From: Nepenthes gracilis
Taxonomy: Eukaryota > Streptophyta > Magnoliopsida > Caryophyllales > Nepenthaceae
Direction of reading: 5' to 3'
Assembly: GCA_033239525.1 (NCBI GenBank)
Contig: BSYO01000025.1
Location: 310,001 to 374,000, forward strand
DNA: 64,000 bases
The notes beneath the pieces are model-generated. The model saw only the letters and a list, made by a program, of their open reading frames with translations. It was not told the DNA's origin and did not search any database. The position numbers and the translations under genes were made by a program. Within the stretch, counting starts at the first letter, position 1. Each line of letters opens with the position of its first letter. This document shows, in pieces, positions 39,790-53,269 of this stretch.

Positions 39790-40830
39790 AGTACTCCATC
39801 CCTTACATGTGACGTTTGACTCTAACCGAAATTGACTACACACTGAGTGAAGTACAATTTGAAATCCGTGGATCACACATAGGAGATAAAAATTTAGTTT
39901 TCAAAGTCATATGATAAGACAATTACTAGTCCATGACGAAGAAAGACACTATAGAGTTTGTGAAAAAATACAAAAATTGTCAGACCCATGGTAACGTCCC
40001 TCATCAACTGTACACTGAACTCCAAACCCTCCAGTCACCTTGGCCCTTCATATGGTGGGGACTTGACATATCAGGCCCATTGCACATTACAACAAGATAA
40101 AGAAAGTTCGTTATAGTCACAATAGATTACTTCACAAAATTGGTAGGAGGCCTTCCCACTGGCGAGGATTACTGAGCAAAATACAACCAAGTTGATCTAA
40201 CAAAGTATCATTAGTAGGTTTGGGATTCCCAAAATCATAGTAACTGACAATAGAATCCAAATCATCGAAAAATATTCACTAAGTACTACATAAGTTTAGG
40301 AATCATGTTGGTTCATACTTTTGTTGCCTCTCCGTAGGCAAACAAGTAAGTGAAAGTAATAAACTGAACCTTATTATATGGATTGAATACAAAGTTAGAA
40401 GACGCAGATGGCTCTTCGGTAAATGAGCTACCCTCCATACTGTGATCCTACTGGACAACCCCTAGTGAACCAACACTAGAAATGCCATTTAACTTGTGTT
40501 ATAGGAAAGAAGTAGTCATTCTAGTAGAGATTGACCTTCCTGATCTCCGAGTCAAATATTTCAACCCATACAATTCCCAACTTCTAAGAGGATATCTCGA
40601 TCTTCTCGAGAAAGTCTGAGACACAACAAGACTAAAAATGTTGGCTTGCCAGCAATGAATCACCCAGTATTCTAAAAAGAAGGTGAAGACTCGTAAGTTT
40701 GTGGTAGGGAAGTTAGGTTTGAGGAACATAGAGGCTACAGGTAAAATCACCGACCGGAACAAGCTCTCCCCAACTTGAGAAGGACCACTCATAGTCTCAA
40801 CTATCCTCTGAAATAGTACATATAAATTAT
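39790..40830 (+). pseudogene. Zone C integrase remnant
   Basis: FVKKYKNCQTHGNVPHQLYT (zinc-finger end) is followed by WPFIWWGLDISGPLHI, VIVTIDYFTKLVGGLP, and late words EIDLPDLRVKYFN, LDLLEKV and KVKTRKFVVGKLGL. Broken by stops; no intact catalytic core. Confidence 0.72.
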
Positions 40831-41099
40831 GCACTCAATAGAAAACTAGTCTCGAGGGCATGGAACTCCCTCCATTTCAAAAAAATATTATTAGTAAACT
40901 AGCATCCAAGTCTGGACGCTTGTCTAATGTATTTCACCATATTGATAGCAATAAGATTACAACCAATTTGTTATATTAATTATTTATTTTTGTGCTTACA
41001 TGTGATCTTATTGAATACAAGTGATCATGATTGACCTTAAGTCCGGTAAAACTCCTACCTATCAAAGCGAATTGTTAAAAAACAAGGTCACTACATTAG

Positions 41100-42530
41100 T
41101 TAAAGCAACCTTGTGACTTGAAAGACGATCGGACACTAGTTATCATATAGAGAATCGTGGGGCTTGAAGACATAAGTCCAACTCCTTTTTGGGAGGCCGA
41201 ATTAAACATTGAAATAAAAAAGGCCATAGGGGGTGTTCCCAACATGAGTGCTACAACATCCTCCCACAAGAATGAGCACCATCGGTCGAAAATGGTAAAT
41301 GGATTAGGGTCGATGGAGAAAGCGAGGGCTAGCCTAGAGGTCAAGTTTGCTTCTAAAGCACCGAAAGATCTGCGCTGCTGCTCTTACGACCAATGACTCA
41401 CAAGTCATGGAGAAGGCTCTTGTGACGTCCGACGGCCACAAGAGGACGGCCAAACTGACCTACACCTCTCGTTGAAGCTTCCGGGGTTGAAGACCCCCCT
41501 CGACGTCTTGAGGGTCGGGTCCTCCCCTTAAGCAAAAGAGGAACCTGAGAAGGCACGACTGTGCAGATTCGAGGATGATGTCGAGAAAGGCTCCATGAAT
41601 ATGGGAAGTCTACCATTCACATAGGAGATTTGGTTATAGGCACTCACCTACAAGCTCTAAATACTGCCCATGGAGTAGTATAGCAGGGGCTCGACCCAGT
41701 CAATCACCTTCACCATTTTCGAGCCCTGATAGGCTCTTAGGGCCTAAGCAAGGCCGCTGTGTGCTTGAGCTTCCTGATGACGCTTCAAGGAGACACTCGG
41801 GTCTAGTTTTATTACCTCTAGCAAGGCTTCATCCGGAGATTTCAAGAGTTCTATGATAGTTTTGTGTGACATTTTGCCGCCATCCTAGAGAAGAGGAAGG
41901 CGAACCACGTTGACACTCGATTTCTCCACCGACAACTGGGGAAGGCACCAAGAACCCTCTAGGGGACCAGAATTCAAAAATGGATGCTCCTGAAGGACTC
42001 CTAGACCAACATCCTCGAGAGGGTCCAGGAAGTGGAGCTTTTGAAGCCACAAAGTCCGTCAAGAATTCGAAGGTGGGAGACACGTCAAAATATTACAACT
42101 ATTGTTAGTCTCTGGGCCATGACATCGAAGACTGCTAAAAGTTGTAAAAAGAGATTGAAAGACTAGTCAAGAAAGGGCACCTCGTCGAGTTTCTACCGAG
42201 AATGGGGAAGAACCTCAATGCAGTAGGGCAAAGGCAAAGAAAGGGAACCGATAGGATCCTTAAATTGGGAGGTCTTCCCCATGCTATGGCCTCGACCCTG
42301 TAAGGAGCAGATGGTGTGGACTCAGGATCAAAGGTCTCCATCTACTCTGCTGCCCCTAACGGCCGAGATGCCCAAGGGACGATCAGGATCCTATCAGGAC
42401 ACGCGACGGGCCATCCACAGCGGGCCTCACAAAGTTGTGACCTGAGAGTGCTGCCCTGACAATTTGAGCTAGGAGACCTAGCCCCAAGGAGAAGAGGGAC
42501 AACTGGCAAAAATGCAATTAAGCACATGCC
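41100..42530 (+). pseudogene. Second gag-like fragment in zone C
   Basis: A zinc-knuckle-like stretch near 42090-42200 reads KYYNYC.SLGHDIEDC then KEIERLVKKGHLVEFLP, matching the gag of D (HRCGGHGTEDCRTL). It sits after integrase, so it belongs to a different copy or a rearranged one. No protease or RT follows. Confidence 0.5.
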
Positions 42531-43958
42531 TCCCCCTTAAAGAGGGAAGGATCATACCACATCTTAGTTATTCTCTGACATGACGCATAAGAGTTATGCG
42601 CTCGAGGCAATGACTGGTCTTGAAGACGTCGGGTGCCACCCACCTCAGAGGGCACCATCTGCTTCCACGTGTCAAGTCCAGATATGCTTAACATGCATCA
42701 CAATGTATACTTATAATGTGTGTCACATTTGGATTAATAAAATAGCTGTTGTGTCCATCACGCGTGTATTTGCATGAGTGCTTGTATGACATCACATGAA
42801 ATCAAATGATTTAAGCTACCTTTAAGTCGGGTGAGCTACGGCTCACTCGTAAAACTGACCTATGAACGGTCAAAGAAACTCGGCTTAGGTAGTCGAATAG
42901 CCCAAAAGTGGTCAACATCACATGGCCCAGGGGGCTCATAGACTAGGTGTCGGACCCCCATCAGGGGCCATCAAAACCTTAGGGGGCTTCTCCAGGCATG
43001 CGTGTGATGACCCCCAATGGGATGAGCACCATTAGATAACTATGATTGGCGGGCTAGGCTTAGATGCATACGAGCAACGGTGTCCTCCGAACAGAAAAAA
43101 GAAAGGGGAAAAGTGACAAGCATACGATGGATGACCTATGACTCCGCCAGAGCCCGGTGGCCATGGCCTAAAAACTCATCACCCTGAGTGATGCTCACCC
43201 ACTGCTGTGCTATGACATTCTCTAATGATGATGAGTACAAGAGGGCAAAGGTGCCCAGAGAAAAAAGAAAGGAGGCAAGAATTGCCCCAAGATGCAATAA
43301 CGCCACTTGCCTGCCCCAATGCAAACCAAATGCATGCAAAGATGGCCACTCATCTGAGATGAAAAAGCCACCTACTAGGCAGAAGAAGGGCCACACTCCG
43401 GCCAGGGGCTCCCCTTGAGACGAGACAAGAGTTAGATGGCCCTCCTAGCAAAACTCTTCGGCTCTAACACCTGTCGGAACCAATATCTGTCAAAAGGAAA
43501 ATAGCAGTTTGAAAGTCTAGTATAACCAACCAGTTTGCTAGTTGAAGGAGATAGGACCCGACCTGATGTTGAGACCCTAGCTCGAGGAGGCGCCAAAGGA
43601 GATGCCCTTGCGGTCCCCTACAGATTAGATGATTCCTTTAGCCCCAAAGGCCTCCAACATTGGGGGCTCAAAGTGAGCCCTACAATGACCCTAGTGGTGC
43701 CCTTAAGCTTTTCACCCGGGCCTCAATGGCCTGCACGGTCAGGATGACAGCAGTCGAGCAACAAAGAGACAATGTCTAGGCCGATAGCACATGACGTACA
43801 ACAATTATCAAAGAAAGTTGGCCAAAAGACCTCGACACACGAGAAAAATAGAGCAACAACAATTAGCATCATTAGATCCTTTTGTTAAAAGTTACACTAT
43901 ATAGTGACAACGTCCAGCAAACTTAGAACAAAACAAAAGAACTACATACTCCTATAGG
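42531..43958. other. Zone C stretch with no recognisable gene
   Basis: Includes the word TTTAAGTCGGGTGAGCTACGG (split), similar to post-pol text in B (29486) and D (55700). Short ORFs have no recognised similarity. Confidence 0.4.
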
Positions 43959-44836
43959 CTATCCAGAATGATCTCCTATCGAAGAGTGCGGTCCCTCCTT
44001 TGGAAAAATAATAAGGTCCTTCCGACATTTGGATCCAACATTCCTCACGTCAAGATATCCGATAGGGAAGTCTGGAACAGTTAGGGATGCTATATGACAG
44101 TCGAAACGAACAACCTCCTGAAATCGCCCCCTTAGCAACGAGGCCACCTCCTCCGGACGGAGTCTCGACATCATCTCCTTCTCCCATTCAGCACTCGTGC
44201 CCATCAGGTCAAGGAGTCGTTGTTGGCTCACCCGAGACTAGTCCTCGAGCGTAGCAATTCAGGGCAGGGCCTAGGCATGAGCATCTGAGAGCCTTTCTGC
44301 TCTGGCCTCGGATTCGGACAAAGCTTAGTTGAGGTAGTTAGCTCACTCTTGGCTTTGAAGTGCCTTACTAACGGCAACATTGACTCTCTGCTCCATCTCC
44401 TCTTTGTCGACGTAGTCTTGCAGGAGATGGGCAGCCTCCTACTTTAGAAAGTGGACGTTCTCCTCCAACATGCGGAGCACCCCCTATGACAACCATATAG
44501 AGGAACCAATCAATCAAGCAAGAGAGCCACTAGGTAGCACAACCATGAAGGGAAAAAATTTGTAGAATCTTACCTCATGACCAAGAGGATGAAAAGATCC
44601 GATGGACTCAATGTTAGTAGGTCCCATTAGAATCTCCCTGATGCTCCGAGCATGAGCAACTGGGCGAAACTTAGCGCCACAAACAACAGTCCTCTTTGAA
44701 ACGGCAGCTCCGATCTCCTCCAATGACTGATTGTCATCGCTATTCCCCTCTGTCGAAGACACAGAGGTGGAGGAGGGCGGCATCTTCGATGAAGAAGCAA
44801 TAAGAATGGGAATACTAGTAGTATCAGGGTGAGCCA
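43959..44836 (-). pseudogene. Antisense ORF remnant with coiled-coil part, zone C
   Basis: ATG at 44836 opens MAHPDTTS, a Ser-rich start; a TATATAAG-type box lies about 115 nt upstream (near 44951-44960). After breaks, a coiled-coil-like stretch (MLEENVHFLK, DYVDKEEMEQRVNVAVSKAL) leads to MSQQRLLDLMGTSAEWEKEM and ends IIFPKEGPHSS. Placement opposite to gag-pol after integrase resembles the antisense ORF of D, but the gypsy-type domain is not seen. Confidence 0.45.
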
Positions 44837-47800
44837 TCTGTGAGAGTGCCAAGAAAAGCGACAGAGCAAAGCCTAGAAAACACTTGCAAAGAAAAAAGCG
44901 AAGGCACACACAAGGAAAAAGGGACGACGAAGTAAGGGATTGGCGCAATGCTTATATAGCCAGTCCTCGGGAAGCTAAAAAGCCTTGCTACTATAATGGC
45001 AGCAACATGTGCCCTCACCCCAACATGCTACAACACATCCTTTCCCCAAGTCATTATGGGTTATTATGGTGGCCATCACATTGCCTTAGCAATCAAAGCA
45101 CTTAGACGCTTTGATTGATGTGATGGCTACACAACCCCAAAAGACGACTCCTAGACACACCAGCCTCAACTCGCCAATCAACAAGTGACAGTTCTCAAAA
45201 GTGTCACCAAGAGAATGCCACATGATGATGGCCCAAGAAACAGATAACCTTGAACTTGGGTGCGGGAGAGGGGTCGAAGGCCGAACCAGGACTAAGGTGT
45301 CCAAGGCCCCTCTCGTCATGGTAGCAGAGACCAAAACCGTAGAGAATGGAAGAACAAAGTACTCCCACCAGCCATAGCGAGTAGTGGTGTACGAGCCACC
45401 TGGTAGTGGTGGACCCAAACATTCCCGAATGTCAAAAGGTTAGCACGAAGACCAGAGCCTCCAAAAAGATTACTCTCCAATAGAGACCGATATGAAGAAT
45501 CGCAAGCTGACTAAAACCCGGTCTTTGATTTTTCCCTAGTCACGGGCCATGATTGATGGGTTAGCTAGCCACTACCAGCTCTCCTGAGACACGTTTTCAA
45601 GCAACGTGATTAGATCCAGAGCCTCTGAGAGCTCTTGAGACCTTGATTCGCTCTTAGACAACCCTTAGCCAATGGAGCTTGCCCGCTACTAACCCTAAGT
45701 CACCTCGGCTATAGCAATGCCAGACCGGCAATCTATTACCCCAAAAACGGCACTCACTCGAAGAATGCAAGTAGCTTCATCATCTAGGTAAGCGTGGCAC
45801 CTACAAGTGCGCCGCTCCTCGAATGTAATCGACCGATCATTTCTGACTAGGCAACTTTGTGGCCAATCCGACTGGCCATCCCTTGACCAAGCATCAAGGA
45901 GGACTGCCACACATTGGATCCCCACAAAGTTGAACCACCAAATTGGTGGATGACCAGCAGGTCGCGACCGCTTGTAAGCATTCCAACCATGCAAAAATCA
46001 TACAACAAAGTCAGAAGTCAGGGGACATAAGGTGAGAAAAGGAGCAAAGTTTCAAAGTTTTATTAATTAATTTCATTTACAAAATATAAAATTTACATCG
46101 GTGGACATACATGACAAAGAAGTAAAAAATGAACATATAGGACAACTACCCGACGACGCCGATTTGAAAATTTGTTCTAGAAGGATAGGCTCGGGTAGGA
46201 CAGTAGTAGCTGAAGCACCCAACAACTATTCGCCACTTATCAAATGCCCAGACTAGGGCCGAGCCCCATAGTAGAAGAAAGGGAAGCCATTCTTAGACGA
46301 GAGGAGTGGCAAGATGCCACCACCATCACAATGAAGGCCTCCCAACAGGAGATTCTCTGCTGAAATTGACCGCAGCCTATGAAGGTAAAGCCTAACCCAT
46401 AATGGTGACGATGGTCTAACCATGACGGAACTTTGTAAGCACCCCCTCCAACATATTTCGCAAATAACCCTATGACAGAAGAAACCAAGGACCAAGTGCT
46501 CCCCCTCGAGCCAAGGTGGTGGAGTAGAACGTTTGCACTTCGAAGTTCCTCCAGAGGTTTCACCATCGGATGCCAGCATGAAGGAGGGCATGGAAATGGC
46601 CCAAAAACCGAGCCACCCCCGTTACGATGAGGGATCAACCCTAAGAGGAACACAATGGTAACCTCCAACTGCAGCGTTAAGCCTTCCAAGACTTCCACCA
46701 ATCTCGAACCAAGGTTATGGAGTCCGAGCAAGTACTAAGCGCAGCCCTCTACCTCGAAGGACTTCCACTTGTTCTCCACCATGGCAACCCAGGACACTCT
46801 CTTTGCTTGATTGCTCGCATCACTTGGTTAAAGGAAGGATGATCCATGGTGTGAGGCACAGAGGCTCCCCCTATTTATAGTTAGAGCAAAGGTGGACAGG
46901 GCTATTAATACGAAGGGTCACGTCCACAATACCGTTAGCAAGAGATCAGTGCCAGACCTTGAGGCTACCCAAAATCTTTCTAGGCAGGGCTTAGCTCAGA
47001 TGGCGCTTTGCATTAGAGAAGCGAGAAACACCGAAGAGGAAAGCCTCGAAAAGAGGTGTCTAGAAAAGGAGAATGCAAGCTGGCCGGTGTAGAGACGTCT
47101 CATCACCATATAAGCTGGGAACTAGTAAAGCACATTCACTCGGCATGGAGGACAAATGATGGGTTTAGTAATACCAAGGGCCGGCCCAACCCCAAGCCTA
47201 ATAATTATCATGAAAAGGGGCCAAGCAGGTAATGGATGAAGCGTCAGGAAGGGGATGATCCGGTCTAGCCCAAACACCATTGCAACAACCAAGATAAGGT
47301 CTAGGAGGCAATGGGCCAAAGAGACAGGTATCAGTGGCCCAAACAACACGTAGTGAGATGAACCAATTCGGGAGGCCCTCGAACAAGTAGCTAGCAGAGC
47401 AATCAAAGCATACGTCCATGGCAGCCAGAGCCCGCACATGCTCTAAGCCATCTAAAGCCTTCTAATAACTAGGTCAGGTGAACCACACATGGCTTCCACC
47501 CCAAAGCAAGGCGACGCCTAATGAGGGCGGCTCTCGGCACGCCCAAATGGCCAATGAACCCAGAAGCGACACTTGTTGCAGACCTTAGCACCATATCCTT
47601 GCCCACGAAGCATTACAAATACCTCTAACCACTATAAGGTAGGGGGTCTTGGCTAGAGCAACATCAAAGAGCACTACCCGAGCCCTCAAGGTCCTCTTCG
47701 ACATAGGGAATAGTCGTTGACCCCCAAGGATGCAAAGGAAGAACTAAGCTCTCCACCTTAGATATAACTTCTTTCCTCTTCATTCACAATGAACTACTTA

Positions 47801-48009
47801 CCAAGTGCATCCCTAGTGAACCACTCTACAAGTACATTCCTAATAAGCCACCGACTGCAAGCACCCAAGTAGGAGCCCAAATCTCCATCTCTCTAAACTG
47901 CTCCCTACAGAGCATGTTGTAGTAGCCCAATCTTCCTCTCACATCCTCTAAATACATGCAATCCTACATTCTTTCACATCCTCCTTACATATATTTACTT
48001 TCCTCAGAA
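44837..48009. other. Zone C stretch with unassigned antisense frames
   Basis: Two minus-strand frames (45695-45994, 46240-46731) are open for about 100-160 codons but unrecognised. A minus-strand TATAAATAGGGG (about 46866-46877) lies some 30 nt before an ATG at about 46845. No host gene similarity seen. Confidence 0.35.
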
Positions 48010-48160
48010 AGATTTTTAACTTGATTATCAGAGGATAAATCGAAGAGTAAGTATTGACAATTATATGACCTCTTGTTTATAATTTACGATGAGTAGGTTT
48101 CAGGTTAGCAATGATGGAGATCGGACCCGCTCCAATTTGACCTGTAGCAAAAGATTGAGT

Positions 48161-49289
48161 TACTCCCTAATCCGTATTACAACCCGAGTACTAAAAACGC
48201 ATCAGCATTAATCTATTAAGTAGTACTTATAAATTAATTAACATTATGATATAATTAATGATCATGCTAAGAATTACTATATCTTTCACTGCCATATTAA
48301 TTTTAAGTAAATCAAATAATATATATTCTATTAAAAATATGAAAAAATCATATGACTGGAAAATATTAGTTCACATATCATTGATACGAAGACATATTAT
48401 AATTTTATTATAATATAAAGATATGTCGCTATTGGGATTTATTATCAATAAATATTTGTTGATATTTCACTCAGAGATAATAACCATATTAAAAATCAGA
48501 CAATTTATGTATACATTCTAAAAATAAGTATAATAATATTATAACATACTGTTGTACTCCTAATAGATTTCATAATTTAGCCTCTTTTCACATAGTTGTC
48601 TATGTTACAATACCTGTCCACTTGGTCCATTCCTATCTCTCTCTTTCTGTGTGTATGTGGTCAGCAGCGGAGACAAACCTTCCACTAATGCCACCGATCA
48701 CAAGCATATGCAAGAATGAAATGGTTAGAACATTCTGTGATCACCAAGTGGCTAATTTATATTATTAGCACTCCTAGAACAACATAGTATAAATAAAATA
48801 CAAACAATTAGCAAAGAAAGAAGACGACTAGACTCGAATTAAGTATCAATTATAAATTTAAATATACTAATAGTCAACTGGATTGTCTTTATATAATGTT
48901 GTTTTATGAAATTGTGATCAGACGCATGGTCTTTCTTATTCTCTTGATCGAGCAGTTTCTTTTTGGAGCTAATGATTTCTCAAAAATTCAGCTAATATCA
49001 GTACAAATTTAATTATCAGTGTTCTAATCTTGCCCAATAAAATTTTTTATTATAGACATTTTCATGTATCTTCACTTGCTTGAGTGAAAAACGAAGGTTA
49101 GGAATGCAAATCAGAAAGGAGGCCCCCTCCACTTTGGTTGGCTAGTCGATCTCCCTCTATCTAAGTTGACTTTTATTTTATTTTATTTTTTGTGTGGCTC
49201 TATTAGGCAGTGGGATTGTCTTTTAATTTGGCACTTAGAATACGGTGAAGCTCCCATCAAGTAATAACTGCTATGTCTATATCTACTTA
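48161..49289. other. AT-rich spacer between zone C and element D
   Basis: No gene, LTR or clear repeat recognised. It ends with AGTAT, the target duplication of element D. Confidence 0.5.
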
Positions 49290-49294
49290 AGTAT

Positions 49295-50041
49295 TGATGG
49301 GTACTGTATCCAAGGCCCACATCAAAAGATCCGTTTTTCTGGAGTTGAGCCCAAATGCTATGGCAGCCCAAGAGGTCCAAGCACAAGAATCGGCTGTGAA
49401 ATACAGTAGGGCACGAAGTCCACTATGGCCTGTGGACTCGGGGTGGCCCCGGATGCTGCCTAGCCTACAAAAACGGCGTGGTAGAGAGTTTTAGTGGCTG
49501 ATCGTGTCAGACCGTAGGAAAAATGATGGCCAACAGAGCACGCAGACCTGCAAAGGAAACGTCAAACCAAGTAGGCGTGCACGCAATCTTCCTGACACAG
49601 CAAAAGGAACTTGCAGAGTTGGTGGCAAGATCTCCCACGTACGCCAACTCCACGTGGGCACCCTTCAATGAGAAGTTTGAACATTATAAATACCTTAACT
49701 GTTTACCAAATAAAAAGATTGAGCATTTATTATTACAACCTGTAATAGAGAGAGAATAGAAAGAGAAGGGAAGCGCTTGTGTTGGAAAAATGATTCTCTA
49801 GAATCTCCATACACTTAGTCCTCAGTCTCCTGTATTAAAGTGCATCCTGTAACGAAGCACGATATAGTAAAACAATTTTCAGGCAAAAGTCCTGTGGTTT
49901 TTCCTTCTCATTCAGTAGAAGGTTTTACACATAAAAATCTTTGTGTATTAGTTCGCGTACTCTCTCTCTACTCATCCGATCACCATTTGGTGTTGCTGTC
50001 AGATCATTGTCCTTATCAGAGCAAGGATTAAGGACACAACA
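49295..50041 (+). repeat. 5' LTR of element D
   Basis: 747 bp, TGATGGGTACTG to ACAACA. TATAAATA at 49685-49692 is the likely promoter. About 70 bp longer than the 3' copy because of a segment near 49360-49430 missing there. Confidence 0.92.
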
Positions 50042-50060
50042 TTTGGCACCGTCTGTAAAA
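50042..50060 (+). other. Primer-binding-site region of element D
   Basis: TTTGGCACCGTCTG directly follows the LTR. It resembles the TTGGCGCCGTCTG word that follows the 5' LTR of many plant gypsy elements. The tRNA was not assigned. Confidence 0.6.
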
Positions 50061-50105
50061 AACGCAACGAAAAGTCAACTCAGTGCATATTTCAGGAAAC
50101 TCAAA

Positions 50106-51610
50106 ATGGTGAACACCCGAGGACAGACCAATGCTCCTATTTGAAAGGCATGCTCGAGTGCCAACAGCCTTGCACCCTGTGCCAGAGTAGAGGATCATCA
50201 CGATCCTTATGTACTAGTGTTGGCACTGTGAATGGACGATGTGTCCAGGGCCTTTGCTCAAGGATGGACACGCAGATGAGGGAGGCCCCGTCCAAAGCCT
50301 CTCAAACCGCGACATCCCGGAAGAAGAGAAAAGGAAAGAAGCACTCGAGTAAATGAGCTGCGCAACACGAGGACCCTCAAATGCAGGTTGCCTCGAGCAG
50401 TAGGGCCCCATCGCTCCTCCAAGGGCACTTAGGTCCTCGGATACAGGAGGAAAGCCCAGAGAAGCGAAATCCTCGCTGTGTCTGCAAAACCTAAGAGTGC
50501 GCCATTCAGGACGCGGCCACTATTGAAGAGATCTCTTCGAGGACTAAGAGCTGTTAGAAGCAGCAGTTTATGTAAGACTCCTATGAGTTGATAACCTACC
50601 TCAACGAAAAGAAGATGACAGCCACGCCTCAGGTGAAGGAGAAACTCGATAGGATTTTTCATCAAGTTTTTGGCGACGCTGAGGGAGGAGTTGCTGACCT
50701 CCACAGGTTTCCATTTATAACGGAGGTTAGGAGAAGGCTGCCTCCGCCAAAGTTCAAAATGCCAAACCTCGACGCCTATGATGGAAGTGCAGATCCAATG
50801 GATCACTTGAACCATTTCTGAGAGCATCTGAGCCTTCAAGGCTTGGATGAGATGACAATGTGCCAGTGCTTCCCCTTAACGCTCAAGGGCGACGCGAGAC
50901 TCTGGTTCTATGGGCTACCCGCGGACTCCATCCGTTCGTTCAACAAGTTGGTAGAAGCTTTTCTCTCCCAATTTGCTTCCAGTTGGCAGATCGAGAAGCA
51001 ACCATGGCACCTTGCTCATGTGAAGTAAGGGGCCAGGGAAAGCATGAAGAGTTTTCTATCCCGCTTCATGTCCGAGGCCAGGCAGATTCCCAACCTAACT
51101 GATGGAGTCAAGTTGACTACTTTCTTATCCGGGCTATAAGGAGGCAACTTCTTCAAGCACCTCGTGACAAGGGTCTGTAGACATTCACAGAGGCCAAGAG
51201 CATAGCCAGAGCTTACATCACAGTCGAGAAAGCGAACGATGCAAGAGGCCAGTCTAGGTGGAGAACCACCCTCCGAGGACAATGGAGGGAAAAAGGAAGC
51301 ACGAAGGCCAACAAGATTTTCGAGCGCCCAGAAAGCAGTAGAAGTCCAAGCAGAATGTCCATAGGAGTACAGGCCCATCAACCTTTCACCCTTGAACGAC
51401 CCACGTACCAACATCCTGATGCAAATTTTGGATGAAAAGTTTCTAAAATAGCCCAAGGTATTGAATAACCCATAAGGTGGTGACCAGTCCAAACACTATC
51501 ATTACCACCGTTGTGGAGGCCATGGTACCGAGGACTGCAGGACCTTGTAGAAAGAGATTGAGGAGCTAATTAAGAGAGGTCACCTCAACCACTTCCTATA
51601 AAAACCCGGG
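50106..51610 (+). pseudogene. Element D gag
   Basis: ATG at 50106 opens MVNTRGQTN. The core reads KFKMPNLDAYDGSADPMDHL, CFPLTLKGDARLWFYGLP, FLSQFASSWQIEKQP and SMKSFLSRFMSEARQIPNL, then a knuckle-like HRCGGHGTEDCRTL and EIEELIKRGHLNHFL. Interrupted by stops after residue 12 and elsewhere, and by frame changes. Confidence 0.82.
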
Positions 51611-51769
51611 CAGTCGTTTGGAACAACATAAGCGGCTAAGGCTGACCAACCAAGAGGTAAAGTGGCCACGAGGGTGGTTAACATGATTTCCACCCGCCCG
51701 GCTAGGGGTGGCGCTCGGGAGGATCCAATAGCGAAGAATAAAAAACCAATGGTAGAGTCTAGAGATGAG

Positions 51770-52340
51770 GTCATTAGTTTTTGTCACGAAGATATGACCC
51801 ATGTAACATCCCCCATTCTGACCACCTACTTGTAACGGCTCTCGTTTCGGATGGTAATTTAGACTACTAGATGAAACTAGTGTTCATTGATAATGGAAGC
51901 TCGTGAAATATTCTCTATCTTTATACTTTCTTTAAATTAGGGTTTAAAAGAAATTAGATGACTGCAACTAAGGGACCCCTCTATGGACTGGACAATGAAC
52001 TAGTGCCAGTGTAGGGAATCATCCAGCTTGAGGTCACACTAAGAACCTATCCGAGGACGTCATCAAAGACCATTTCCTTTCTGGTGGTAGACTGCCCTCG
52101 GTCTATAACGCGATCATCAGACGCCCTTGCCTAACTGCCTTTGGAGCCGTGACCTCAATCCCACACTTAAAAATGAAATTTCCAACACCATACGGGATTG
52201 GAGAGGTCCTCGGGATCAAGTTGCAGGACGGACATGCTACCTGTCCCAGATCACCCAGACTCCTCTTCCTCGGTCCATGGAAGACTTAGACTTCCATGAT
52301 GAGACGACATTACAACAAGTCGAGTCTGGAGAAGCCATCG
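51770..52340 (+). pseudogene. Element D protease remnant
   Basis: FIDNGSS at about 51886 replaces the D-S/T-G active site; [22 protein letters not shown] and [18 protein letters not shown] words follow in other frames. The active-site serine/threonine is Asn. Confidence 0.7.
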
Positions 52341-52419
52341 ACTGAATCCTTCTGGATCACAAAGATATAGAAAAGACCATCAGATAGGAAGTTCTCTTCT
52401 TGAAGCCTTCCGAGACCAG

Positions 52420-53250
52420 CCTATTAGCTTCCTACGGAAGAACTCGGACGTCTTCACTTGGACTCCAAGCGATATGTCTGGGATATCGGTTGAAGTAACG
52501 GTCCACAAGTTGGGCCTAGATTCCAATCGTAAACCCGTTAGGCAATAGAGGATGAACTGTTCCGTGGAAAAGCTGGTGGCAATTCGGGAGAAGGCAAAGA
52601 AGTTTCTGCACGCGAGATTCATAAGGGAGGTGCACTACCCAGATTGGCTGTCAAACTTTGTGACGGTAAAAAAGAATAACAAAAAGTGGAGGATATGCGG
52701 GGACTTCACAGACGTCAATAAAGCGTGCCTAAAAGGACAGCTTCCCACTCCGGAGGATTGATTCACTCATAGACTCGACATCTAGCCATGAACTTCTAAG
52801 TTTCATGGATGCGTACTCGGGCTATAATCAAATAAGAATAAGTCCTGAAGACATGAGTACACATCGTTTATGACGGACCATGGGACATACCATTACAAAG
52901 TCATACCCTTTGGCCTTAAGAATGGGGGAGCTACTTACCAGAGACTCATAAATAAAATGTTCAAAGACCAGATTAGAAGGAACGTGGAGGTCTATGTGGA
53001 CGACTTGCTCATCAAAAGCAAAATAATCAACCACCACATCCAAGATCTATACGAGACCTTCAATGTCCTAAGGACGTACCAGATGAAACTCAATCCTACC
53101 AAGTGTACATTTTGGGTGATGTTTGGAAAATTCTTAGGCTACATTGTTTCGTACCGAGGGATTGAAGCAAATTCGAAAAAGATTGAGGCCATCCTCAAAA
53201 TGAAATCCCCTTGGACGGTAAAGGAGGTCCAGAGCTCACCGGAAGGTTAG
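52420..53250 (+). pseudogene. Element D reverse transcriptase
   Basis: FTWTPSDMSGIS leads in. FIREVHYPDWLSNFVTVKKN and KKWRICGDFTDVNKAC form the fingers; SFMDAYSGYNQIRISPED follows after a frame break; a long open stretch from 52870 has KVIPFGLKNGGATYQRLIN, YVDDLLIKSK (both catalytic aspartates kept) and GKFLGYIVSYRGIEAN. A stop after IDWIL-type and a shift near 52760 break it. Confidence 0.85.
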
Positions 53251-53269
53251 CAGTATTGTTACGCTTCTT

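Larger units (their letters stand above)
32796..48160 (+). mobile_element. Zone C: composite of Tat-lineage Ty3/gypsy remnants
   Basis: One degenerate gag-pol (33279-40830) with Tat features is followed by a second gag-like fragment (about 41100-42530), antisense ORF remnants (43959-46850) and an LTR-U5-like tail (about 48010-48110, AACTTGATTATCAGAGGATA). Clean LTR borders and target duplications were not found, so this may be more than one element. It is AT-richer than B in the gag-pol part. Confidence 0.6.
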
